DNA of 64,000 nucleotides from positions 2,666,001-2,730,000 of the forward strand of contig NZ_CP016364.1 of the NCBI RefSeq assembly GCF_001888185.1. Reading direction: 5' to 3'. Below, piece after piece: positions 53,628-60,813 of this stretch (positions within the stretch are counted from its first letter, which is position 1; every line of letters starts with the position of its first letter). The translations under genes and the position numbers were made by a program. The stretch comes from Phaeobacter porticola. GTDB taxonomy: Bacteria > Pseudomonadota > Alphaproteobacteria > Rhodobacterales > Rhodobacteraceae. The notes under the pieces were generated by a model that was not told the DNA's origin, ran no database searches, and saw only the letters and a program-made list of their open reading frames with translations.

Positions 53628-55079
53628 ATGCCCCACTGCCCTGCCCGCGAAAATCTATCGGCGCCCATCCGGGGGCAACACATATCGGCACTCCATAATG
53701 TATTGCGCTGCCTACTGGTTGTATTGACCCTGACACTGGGCCTCATCTTGCCTCAGGGCCTGATCGCACAGAGCACCAGCGAGCCTGTGCAGACCAACAA
53801 TGCCATTCAGCTGGACAGTAAGGCTGCTCCTGACACCCAGATCCGCCGCCGCATCGTTGAACTGCTGGGAGAGATCGAAGGTTTTGACAAGATTGGTGTC
53901 GGTGTGTCCAGCGGGGTCGTGACGCTATCTGGCGAGGTTCTGGACAATCCACGCCAGACTCAGCTGACAACTATGATCGAACGTATCGACGGCGTTGTTG
54001 CGATCGAAAATCAAACCGTGGTGAATGGGCGGCTGGAAGAACGGCTCGACTCGGCGTTTTCGCGACTGAAGGAACGCAGTCGCAATATCATCGCCAATGC
54101 GCCGATCTTCTTTGTTGCGATGCTGGTTTTCGTGATGATCTCCGCATTTGGCTGGCTGGTCACCACCCGGTTGCGGATCTGGCAACGTCTGGCACCCAAT
54201 TCGTTCATCGCAGAGGTCTACAGCGCGGTTGCGCGGATCGCCTTCATCATTCTTGGCCTTGTCGTAGCGTTGGACATCCTGAATGCGACAGCGCTGTTGG
54301 GCGCTGTGCTTGGCGCGGCAGGTGTGGCAGGTTTGGCCGTGGGTTTTGCGGTGCGTGACACGGTTGAAAATTTCATTGCGTCCATCCTACTCAGCCTGCG
54401 GCAACCGTTTCGTCCCAACGATTTTGTTGAGATCGCCGGCGACATGGGAACGGTGGCGCGGCTTACCTCCCGCGCGACCATCCTGATTTCCCGCGAGGGC
54501 AACCATATTCGCATCCCCAATGCCACCGTGTTCAAGGGAAGGATCGTCAACTATACCCGCGACGCCAATCGCCGGTTCGAGTTTCAGCTAGGCGTGGATG
54601 CGGACGCCGATCTGGCCGCCGCATTGTCCATCGCAGTGGAAGCGCTGCAATCCCTACCTTTCGTACTGCGCGACCCCTCGGTAGGAGCCTGGGTCGAGGA
54701 GGTCGGCGATTCCAATGTGATCCTGACCTTTACGGGCTGGGTCGATCAGACCCGCAGCAGTTTTCAAAAGGCGCGTGGAGAGGCGATCCGCACTGCCAAG
54801 ACAGCGCTGGAGAGCAACGGGTTTGGGCTGCCAGAACCAATCTATCGCCTGCGTGTCGATGCCAGTACCGCCGCCACCCTGCTGCCTGTGTCAGATCAGC
54901 CCAGTCAACAGTCCCCTGCCCCGGAACCACGCCGTGTCCCCGACGCCGCAGAAACACCACTGCCTGCGGCCTCAGATCCAGGGCGAGTAGAAGATGCCAA
55001 TGAAGAGGCCGCTGCGCGCGAGCGCAATGCCCCGGATGGCGGTGGCGACTTGCTAAGCGAAGGCCAGAACGCCGAGTGA
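53628..55079 (+). CDS. Mechanosensitive channel (MscS family) with BON domain
   Basis: Membrane protein of 483 residues. Start ATG 53628 has ACCGAGG seven nt before it; ATG 53622 is also in frame. Order: signal/TM segment (VVLTLTLGLILPQGLIAQ), BON domain (about 65-135, GVVTLSGEVLDNPRQ), three transmembrane helices, the pore helix TM3 rich in Gly/Ala (LGAVLGAAGVAGLAVGFAVRD), the beta domain and a C-terminal low-complexity tail (about 425-483). It probably opens on hypo-osmotic shock; the BON domain may attach it to lipid or murein. It lies between stress genes but no good EcfG promoter precedes it. Confidence 0.92.
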   Translation: MPHCPARENLSAPIRGQHISALHNVLRCLLVVLTLTLGLILPQGLIAQSTSEPVQTNNAIQLDSKAAPDTQIRRRIVELLGEIEGFDKIGVGVSSGVVTLSGEVLDNPRQTQLTTMIERIDGVVAIENQTVVNGRLEERLDSAFSRLKERSRNIIANAPIFFVAMLVFVMISAFGWLVTTRLRIWQRLAPNSFIAEVYSAVARIAFIILGLVVALDILNATALLGAVLGAAGVAGLAVGFAVRDTVENFIASILLSLRQPFRPNDFVEIAGDMGTVARLTSRATILISREGNHIRIPNATVFKGRIVNYTRDANRRFEFQLGVDADADLAAALSIAVEALQSLPFVLRDPSVGAWVEEVGDSNVILTFTGWVDQTRSSFQKARGEAIRTAKTALESNGFGLPEPIYRLRVDASTAATLLPVSDQPSQQSPAPEPRRVPDAAETPLPAASDPGRVEDANEEAAARERNAPDGGGDLLSEGQNAE

Positions 55080-55106
55080 TCGTCGACCCGGCCCAAATAC
55101 GAATAA

Positions 55107-55132
55107 GGAACATCGTCGCGAAGCGCGGCGAT
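55107..55132 (+). promoter_or_regulatory. Degenerate EcfG-like promoter before the PLDc_N peptide
   Basis: GGAAC (55107-55111), 17-nt spacer, CGAT (55129-55132): one mismatch in the -10 element. The position, 28 nt before the ATG, is right for a promoter, but the match is inexact. Confidence 0.35.
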
Positions 55133-55159
55133 AGCTCATAAAGAAGAGGAGTATTGAAC

Positions 55160-55351
55160 ATGGTAGAATATGCAGGGATCGGGGGGCTGATCGCCCTTGC
55201 TCTGACAATCTGGGCCATTGTCTCGGTTATCGGATCCAACGCCAGCACCGGGAAGAAGGTGATTTGGGTGGTTTTCGTTCTCGTCCTGCCGATCCTAGGC
55301 TTTATCTGCTGGTTCCTGTTCGGCCCCCGCGCAAAATCGCGACACGCTTGA
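55160..55351 (+). CDS. Small PLDc_N-domain membrane protein
   Basis: A 63-residue protein with two transmembrane helices (GLIALALTIWAIVSVI and VIWVVFVLVLPILGFICWFLFGP), the second being the PLDc_N signature ending WFLFGPR, found at the N-terminus of cardiolipin synthases and in stand-alone small proteins. ATG 55160 is preceded by GAGGAG at 8 nt; TTG 55154 is a weaker alternative. A role in envelope stress is inferred from its neighbours only. Confidence 0.85.
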   Translation: MVEYAGIGGLIALALTIWAIVSVIGSNASTGKKVIWVVFVLVLPILGFICWFLFGPRAKSRHA

Positions 55352-55376
55352 TCCAGCCATATTCAGTGAAATAACC

Positions 55377-55401
55377 GCCGCCCTACAGGGGATAGGGCGG
55401 C
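55377..55401 (+). terminator. Hairpin after the PLDc_N gene
   Basis: A 9-bp perfect stem GCCGCCCTA/TAGGGCGGC with a 7-nt loop lies 25 nt after the stop and is followed by TGGTTTATC. It also separates the convergent stress-protein gene. Terminator function is likely but the T-tract is poor. Confidence 0.6.
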
Positions 55402-55442
55402 TGGTTTATCGGTTTCGTGCGTCACGTTTATAACGTATCGGA

Positions 55443-55952
55443 TCAGGTATTCAGCTGAAGCACATGATGCACGCCGACATTCGGGTGCCCTTCACTGTCA
55501 CTCATGCTGGCCCGCAAGAGTTTCAGTCCAACCAGAACTGCATTGCCTTGCGATGCCCAGACCGCGGCCTCGCGCGGGGTCATCTTCATCAATGTCACCT
55601 TTGGGTCATCGCGCCCCTTCTCAAACCAGGCCCCTACTGCAAAGCTCCACAGCTCGTCGAGTTTCTCCGGGTCGTTGGTCACCTCTAGTGGGCCGCGCAC
55701 ACTTGCGTGGTAGTCCTGACCATCTGATACGAAGGTAAGCTGTGCGTCCGCGCCCAGGCCGGTGGCTCTGACCAAATCACTGTCGGACGAACTGATGAAC
55801 CAGATCGCGCCATTTTCATGGTCCGCAAAATGAGTCATCGGCTGTGGATGTTGGTCACTGTCACGCACCGCAAGCATGCAAGTGCGGCGCTTTTCCAACT
55901 GGTACCAGAGCTGTGATGTGGCTTCCTGTGATGTTTCAGTTTGTCGTGCCAA
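55443..55952 (-). CDS. Pyridoxamine 5'-phosphate oxidase-fold general stress protein
   Basis: FMN-binding split-barrel protein of 169 residues, like general stress protein 26. Motifs: CMLAVRDSDQHPQPMTHF, GAIWFISSSDSDLVR and ASVRGPLEVTNDPEKLDELW. TTG 55952 is the start, with AAAGGA upstream; no earlier ATG fits. It lies 83 nt downstream of csbD on the same strand and may be transcribed from the csbD EcfG promoter. It is likely a flavin- or cofactor-dependent reductase or binder. Confidence 0.88.
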   Translation of the reverse strand: MARQTETSQEATSQLWYQLEKRRTCMLAVRDSDQHPQPMTHFADHENGAIWFISSSDSDLVRATGLGADAQLTFVSDGQDYHASVRGPLEVTNDPEKLDELWSFAVGAWFEKGRDDPKVTLMKMTPREAAVWASQGNAVLVGLKLLRASMSDSEGHPNVGVHHVLQLNT

Positions 55953-56035
55953 GAGAAAAATCCTTTGCTGTCAATGTAATGTGCAATGTCACATGATGGG
56001 CCCGCGCAGTCGGCCTGTGACCATGTGCTCTGCGG

Positions 56036-56233
56036 TCAAACAGAGGCGAAAAACTTGTCTAGCTCTCGCTCTGCGTCCTCACGAGCCTTGCCGTACTTCG
56101 TCTGCAACAGTCCAATCAGCTGCTCGCGCTCACCTTTGGCTTCCTCAACCTCATCATCGGTCAGCTCACCATAGGCTTCATGGAATTTACCCTTCAGGGT
56201 CGCCCAGTTTCCTTCGATTTGGTCCCGGTTCAT
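56036..56233 (-). CDS. CsbD-family stress-response protein
   Basis: A 65-residue, highly charged protein with the CsbD signature MNRDQIEGNWATLKGKFHEAYGELTDDE (residues 1-28). The ATG at 56233 is preceded by CAGGAGAG. CsbD-like proteins are among the most abundant general-stress proteins in many bacteria, of unknown mechanism. An exact EcfG promoter lies 37-61 nt upstream. It could lead into the PNPOx-like gene. Confidence 0.93.
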   Translation of the reverse strand: MNRDQIEGNWATLKGKFHEAYGELTDDEVEEAKGEREQLIGLLQTKYGKAREDAERELDKFFASV

Positions 56234-56269
56234 ATCGCTCTCCTGTATTTGTAGCTCTGTCACCAAACC

Positions 56270-56294
56270 AACGTGTTCGCCCCCACCCAGTTCC
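56270..56294 (-). promoter_or_regulatory. EcfG-type promoter of csbD
   Basis: On the minus strand GGAAC (56294-56290), 16-nt spacer, CGTT (56273-56270): exact consensus. It lies 37 nt before the csbD start codon. Confidence 0.85.
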
Positions 56295-56396
56295 CGAAAT
56301 TCTGAACTTGCCTTTCCGATGCGACAGACCAGGCAGCTGGTTGGGTACATTCGCAACCGTAACCAAAGGAAACATTCAGACGCGCCCTGAAATGGC

Positions 56397-56421
56397 GGAA
56401 CCATCCGCCACAGGCCGCGTT
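56397..56421 (+). promoter_or_regulatory. EcfG-type promoter of the YqjD/YqjE-like operon
   Basis: GGAAC (56397-56401), 16-nt spacer, CGTT (56418-56421): exact consensus. It lies 37 nt before ATG 56459, the same distance as in csbD on the other strand. Confidence 0.85.
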
Positions 56422-56458
56422 GAGACCCTGAGCCATCCAAACAGAACAGGAGAGGCAA

Positions 56459-57025
56459 ATGACCAACGACGCCAATACCACCCGCCCCATTGAGCGGGCG
56501 AAACATCACGCAGCTGAACTGACCGAACAGGCGCAGGACAGTCTGCGCAGCGAAGCCCGTGCCCGCGCCAAGCAAGTCCAAAGCCATGCCGCAGGCGAAG
56601 CAGAGAGTGTTGCGCGTGCAGCCGACGCAGCCGCATCCGAGTTGCCGCAGGGATCATTGCAGGCGCAGGCCACACAACAGTTGGCGCAGGGGTTAGAGCA
56701 AGTTGCCGAGACGATCCGCACAGCTGATCTCGAAAAAGTTCTGCGCGACACCGGCAATTTTGCGCGCAAAAATCCGATGCTGTTTCTTGGCGGCGCAGCC
56801 CTTTTAGGATTTGCGGCCACCCGCTTCCTGAAATCTTCTTCCGAAGACAGACGACAGGCGTCAGGCGTCGCCCAGGATCTTAGCGATGATCCTTGGGACG
56901 CTTATGAGGCAGGCAACGGGCCCCCCGCTTCCGATAGCGACTACAGCCGGGATGCAACCCCGCAGCAAACAACCCAACAAACAACATTGGGCACCGCGCC
57001 GGGAACAACGCGGAGGGTCTCGTGA
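56459..57025 (+). CDS. YqjD-like membrane-anchored coiled-coil stress protein
   Basis: A 188-residue protein, first in an operon behind an EcfG promoter; [11 protein letters not shown] precedes the ATG. Residues about 10-100 are Ala/Glu-rich and helical, followed by FARKNPMLFLGGAALLGFAATRFLKSS (about 98-124), a C-terminal glycine-rich membrane segment with the NPML start seen in DUF883/YqjD-type proteins and in 'nutrient deprivation-induced' proteins. The tail is polar and low-complexity. E. coli YqjD is a stationary-phase inner-membrane protein that binds ribosomes; equivalence here is inference from layout with the holin-like neighbour. Confidence 0.7.
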   Translation: MTNDANTTRPIERAKHHAAELTEQAQDSLRSEARARAKQVQSHAAGEAESVARAADAAASELPQGSLQAQATQQLAQGLEQVAETIRTADLEKVLRDTGNFARKNPMLFLGGAALLGFAATRFLKSSSEDRRQASGVAQDLSDDPWDAYEAGNGPPASDSDYSRDATPQQTTQQTTLGTAPGTTRRVS

Positions 57026-57435
57026 TGGATGGTCAGAATACTGCCGCCAGCCCGTCAGAGGCGCCAGGTCTGTTTGTGACGGTGCTCAAACAGATGTCGC
57101 AATTGCTTCAGGACGAAGTACGGCTTGCACGCGCGGAGATTTCGCAAAACCTGTCGCGTGCAGGCGTTGCCGTCGCCATGGTTGCCGTTGGTGCGGTTCT
57201 GGCGATCGTCGGCCTGCACGTATTGGCCGCAGCGCTGGTGGCTATGATCGCCGCTCTTGGACTGAGTGTCGGGACCGCCGCGTTGATCGTTGGTGGCCCA
57301 CTGGTCGCCTTGGCCGTCGGACTGGTGATGTTGGGTGTCAATCGCTTGTCGCCATCAGCGCTGATGCCGGACCGCAGTCTTCGCAATATGCAACGCGACC
57401 TCAAGACTTTGAAGGAGACCACCCATCATGTCTGA
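57022..57435 (+). CDS. YqjE-like holin-superfamily III membrane protein
   Basis: A 137-residue protein with the PF07332 pattern: an amphipathic N-terminal part (LFVTVLKQMSQLLQDEVRLARAEI) then two long hydrophobic helices (AVAMVAVGAVLAIVGLHVLAAALVAMIA and TAALIVGGPLVALAVGLVMLG). Despite the 'phage holin' family name there is no phage context; E. coli YqjE has the same architecture next to YqjD. The start overlaps the upstream stop by 4 nt and the stop overlaps the next gene by 8 nt. Confidence 0.82.
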   Translation: MMDGQNTAASPSEAPGLFVTVLKQMSQLLQDEVRLARAEISQNLSRAGVAVAMVAVGAVLAIVGLHVLAAALVAMIAALGLSVGTAALIVGGPLVALAVGLVMLGVNRLSPSALMPDRSLRNMQRDLKTLKETTHHV

Positions 57436-58183
57436 TGAAACCGACCTGAACACACTTGAAACCGATGTTGCCCGCGACCGTGTGGCACTGTCGAAATCCC
57501 TTGATACGCTGGCCAGCAGCCTGTCACCGGACCGGATCGCGGCGCAGGTCTCTGCGACGACCTCCCACTATGGCGGGGAGATTTCCGAGCAGCTTTGGTC
57601 GACGGCGCGGCAGAATCCGGCAGCGCTGGCGCTGGTGGGGACCGGTATTGCGCTGTTGGTGTCGGGCGCTGGCCAACGCCGCCCAGCCCCATCCGGTCCG
57701 GCTGCACAGTCGAATGCGACGGCCCATGGCACCGCGACAGAGCTGGCGGCCCGACCCAATACGCAGACCGCGGCAGAGACAGGCCCCAGCGCCAGACGCC
57801 TGCGCGCGATGCTGGATCACGGGTTGGACAAACTGCCACCCAAGGCACGGAAACAAATCCGTAAAGGTCGCCTTGCAGCCATCGAGATACAGGAAGATCT
57901 GGAACGCCGTGCCGCCCGGTTAAGCCGCGCATCACAGGATGGTATTGCCGCACAGCCGCTGGTCGCCGGTGGGCTGGCCTTTGGTCTGGGGGCGATTGTC
58001 GCAGCTCTGCTGCCGCAGACACGACAGGAGGATGCGCTGCTTGGAGAAAAACGCGACGCGTTGATGGCCGAGGCGCGTGAAACCATGCAACAGGAGCTGC
58101 GCAAGCTTGCCGACAAAGGTGAAACCGCGCTCCATGATCAGGTGAACAAAGGCCGCGACGCCTTGCACGCCTCGCTGACTTGA
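57428..58183 (+). CDS. DUF3618-domain protein
   Basis: A 251-residue protein with the DUF3618 pattern at the N-terminus (LETDVARDRVALSKSLDTLASSLSPDRI, residues about 9-36), a short hydrophobic segment NPAALALVGTGIALLVSG (about 64-81), a proline/alanine-rich linker, a basic middle (KLPPKARKQIRKGRLAAIEI), a second hydrophobic segment PLVAGGLAFGLGAIVAALLP and a charged coiled-coil end. Third gene of the EcfG-controlled YqjDE-like operon. Function is unknown; membrane association is likely. Confidence 0.75.
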   Translation: MSDETDLNTLETDVARDRVALSKSLDTLASSLSPDRIAAQVSATTSHYGGEISEQLWSTARQNPAALALVGTGIALLVSGAGQRRPAPSGPAAQSNATAHGTATELAARPNTQTAAETGPSARRLRAMLDHGLDKLPPKARKQIRKGRLAAIEIQEDLERRAARLSRASQDGIAAQPLVAGGLAFGLGAIVAALLPQTRQEDALLGEKRDALMAEARETMQQELRKLADKGETALHDQVNKGRDALHASLT

Positions 58184-58195
58184 TATCTCGATCCC

Positions 58196-58226
58196 GCCCC
58201 TGGCCAACCTGGCCGGGGGCATTTTG
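58196..58226 (+). terminator. Terminator after the YqjDE-like operon
   Basis: GCCCCTGGCC-AACCT-GGCCGGGGGC forms a 10-bp stem with one T-G pair, followed by ATTTTG. It lies 12 nt past the DUF3618 stop and 18 nt before the AI-2E permease start. Confidence 0.75.
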
Positions 58227-58243
58227 TAAGCAAGGCCTATACT

Positions 58244-59260
58244 ATGCTGAATTCGATGCTGTCCGACCGTGCTATCCGCATCATGCTTGTCATTTTGACA
58301 ACACTCGCGCTTTGCCTTGCACTTTATGTCTCAAAATCGGTGATGGCACCGGCGGTCTTTGCCGTGGTGGTTGGAATCGTCGTATCACCCATTGCCGACA
58401 GGTTACATCGCATTGGAGTGGCGCGGGTCCTCATTGCCAGCAGCCTATTGCTGTTCTCCTGTGCCATCATCGTGCTGCTGTTTCTGTCACTGGAACCGCT
58501 GATCTCTAGCGTGGTAGAGGACCTGCCGAAAATCAAACGCGAGATCAAGAGTTGGGTCTACATGCTGTCAGGTCTGCTGCGTGGGATCGAAGCCATCAGC
58601 CAAGAGATCGAAGAGACCGTGGGCAGTGGCGCTGGCGCGCAGGATCTGGCAACCGGCTTTCCCACATTGATGGATGCGCTGTGGGTCGCGCCCAATTTTG
58701 GCGCGCAGGTGTTTATATTTATCGGCACCCTGTTTTTCTTTGTCCTGACGCGCAACGATATTTATGCAGCTGCCGGCCCGCTGGGCAAGCGGCTCTACCG
58801 GGCGGAGCATGACGTCGCCCGCTATTTTGCGGCCGTCACTATGGTAAACGCAGGTCTCGGCCTTGCCACCGCGATCGGCCTGGCTGCCATCGGAATCGAA
58901 AGTGCCTGGATTTGGGGCCTAGCGGCAATGCTGTTGAATTTCGTGCTGTACCTGGGACCGCTGGTGATGATCGCAGGGCTCACATTTGTTGGTATGACCC
59001 AGCTGGGCGGTGCAGCGGCGGTGATGCCCCCTGCGCTGTTCCTTGCACTCAATATCACCGAGGCGCAATTTGTGACCCCCAGCATTGTTGGGCATCATCT
59101 GCACATCAGCCCACTTGTGGTCTTTCTAGCTATTGTCTTTGGCTTGTGGATATGGGGTCCGGTTGGCGCAATTGTCGCTTTGCCAGCACTGCTCTGGGCG
59201 GGGCAGCTGCTGCGGACCGCCTCGGCAGAGCCGAAAATGAATGAAACGCCCGTTGCGTGA
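58244..59260 (+). CDS. AI-2E family (PerM-type) transporter
   Basis: Polytopic membrane protein of 338 residues with about seven to eight transmembrane segments. The family pattern is visible: paired N-terminal helices, the central soluble stretch (EDLPKIKREIKSWVYMLSGLLRGIEAIS), VGLHxHxSPLVVFLAIVFGLWIWGPVGAI-type C-terminus (HLHISPLVVFLAIVF, then WGPVGAIVALP). The family has diverse exporters, including the AI-2 exporter and Na+/H+ antiporters, so the substrate is not known. AAGG lies 8 nt before the ATG. Confidence 0.9.
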   Translation: MLNSMLSDRAIRIMLVILTTLALCLALYVSKSVMAPAVFAVVVGIVVSPIADRLHRIGVARVLIASSLLLFSCAIIVLLFLSLEPLISSVVEDLPKIKREIKSWVYMLSGLLRGIEAISQEIEETVGSGAGAQDLATGFPTLMDALWVAPNFGAQVFIFIGTLFFFVLTRNDIYAAAGPLGKRLYRAEHDVARYFAAVTMVNAGLGLATAIGLAAIGIESAWIWGLAAMLLNFVLYLGPLVMIAGLTFVGMTQLGGAAAVMPPALFLALNITEAQFVTPSIVGHHLHISPLVVFLAIVFGLWIWGPVGAIVALPALLWAGQLLRTASAEPKMNETPVA

Positions 59261-59298
59261 ATTCGCCCGTTGATGGCATCCTAGACAAGGCCCTGCGA

Positions 59299-60813
59299 TC
59301 ACACCACGTCTTCGGTAGCGCCTGGCAGGCTCTGGTGCAGATCATCCATCTTGGTTGGGTCGTGCGGCACCAGAAAGCCTGTTCGTTTTTCAGGCAGGCG
59401 CAGGCCATTTCGGGCAATTTCATCCGACCACCAACCCGAAGCAGTCGCCAACTGGCGACCTTCGTTAGGCAAATGTTGCGCATCCCACCAATGGCCGCAC
59501 ATCGCCTGCCAGACTTTGCGAACCCGTGCGCGCTCGGTCACGCGCAACGCAACTTCGGTATCCCAGCGCATGGACCGGCCGTTCATGTTCGCTGACCCGA
59601 CCATCGCAAATGTATCATCCGTGATCAGTACCTTGCTATGAACGTATATCACCGGAGAGCCTGCCAGAACCGATGGCGACTCACGGTCGGCCATAATGGG
59701 TTGCACCGGACTGGCAATCACAGCACGTGAGCCAAACGCCCCCTGAACCGTCTCCAGAGCTCGCGCCTGCAATGCCATACCATAACGTGCATCCAGATCG
59801 CGATTTCCTTCAAAGGCAACATCATCGGGCAACGCTGGCAGAACCAGAACAAGGCCCAGATCCGGGTTGCGTTTGGCAGCGGCCGCCAAACCTTCGGCCA
59901 GGACACTGGACCGCAGGAACTGGGTTTCCAGATAGATCAGACGCTCTGCGCGCTCAAAGGCGGCCAGATAATCCTCTTCGATTTCACGCAGCACGGTGCG
60001 TGGCGACAGCGCCCAGAAGCCAAAACGGCGCGGCGCTGACAGAGTTCGGCGGATCCGCTTTCCCTCAGGCGGGGGCGCCTTACCTGCGACATACCGCTGA
60101 AAATTGCGCAGATAATGGGCTGCCTCCTTGGCCTCTGGACCGCTGACCAGCAGCTGAACATCCGCCCAGGTTTGAGGTGAGGACACCGCATGCTCCATGG
60201 TGTCACAGCGCCGATTGTTGAGATCCAACCCGCCGACGTACAGCAGGCGATCATCAATCACTGCGACCTTTTGGTGGTGGGTCACGGGCCGCACCTCGGG
60301 CAGAAGCGCTTCGCCCGTTTTTTCACGCGCGGCTTTGTAACGAGAGGTCGCGATTTCATTTTGCTTCTTGCGCAAAAATGGCCCAAATACCAGCCGTGGC
60401 AGCAGACCCGCGCGCGCCGGATGTAATGCGCCCTCAACCGTCAGTTTTCCGACGGTAATATCGGTTTCGCGGCGCTGCAGGCGGATGGCAATCTCTTCGG
60501 CCTGCGCGACCGACCGGTTGGTTTTCTGATGCAGCTCCTGCCCCATCACCGGGTCAAAATCACTGATGGTCAGATGAAAATCAACGCCACGCGCCACCAC
60601 ATGTTCGACCAGATCGCTCCAGGTCTCGCCAATTTCGCACGCCTCTGGACTGAGCAGCCGCGTGGAGAAATCAAAGATACGAAAGCTGGCCAATACATGT
60701 GTCTTAGCGCTCAGAACCGCCCGCTCGAACGCAGGCCACGCCTGCGCCGCCGTTACAAGAACCTCAAAGATATCAGGATCGTTGTCATCACCCGGTGCTA
60801 CGGAGGTCCGCAT
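59299..60813 (-). CDS. Phospholipase D/cardiolipin synthase-family enzyme
   Basis: A 504-residue phosphodiesterase with two HKD motifs: THHQKVAVID (about 200-209, HxKxxxxD intact) and VHSKVLITDD (about 396-405, HxKxxxxD intact), each followed by GG/GSAN-type elements (VGGLDL; GSANMNGRS). No N-terminal transmembrane helix is evident, unlike classic cardiolipin synthases. I start at ATG 60813 with AAAAGGA upstream; this overlaps the end of the sensor kinase gene by 26 nt, so it is co-transcribed with nepR-ecfG-kinase. It probably remodels phospholipid under stress. Confidence 0.88.
   Translation of the reverse strand: MRTSVAPGDDNDPDIFEVLVTAAQAWPAFERAVLSAKTHVLASFRIFDFSTRLLSPEACEIGETWSDLVEHVVARGVDFHLTISDFDPVMGQELHQKTNRSVAQAEEIAIRLQRRETDITVGKLTVEGALHPARAGLLPRLVFGPFLRKKQNEIATSRYKAAREKTGEALLPEVRPVTHHQKVAVIDDRLLYVGGLDLNNRRCDTMEHAVSSPQTWADVQLLVSGPEAKEAAHYLRNFQRYVAGKAPPPEGKRIRRTLSAPRRFGFWALSPRTVLREIEEDYLAAFERAERLIYLETQFLRSSVLAEGLAAAAKRNPDLGLVLVLPALPDDVAFEGNRDLDARYGMALQARALETVQGAFGSRAVIASPVQPIMADRESPSVLAGSPVIYVHSKVLITDDTFAMVGSANMNGRSMRWDTEVALRVTERARVRKVWQAMCGHWWDAQHLPNEGRQLATASGWWSDEIARNGLRLPEKRTGFLVPHDPTKMDDLHQSLPGATEDVV

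Noticed and set aside
57022-57435. Phage holin, and therefore a prophage remnant
   Set aside because: Only the family name is phage-derived; there are no phage genes, and the YqjE-like architecture behind an EcfG promoter explains it better.
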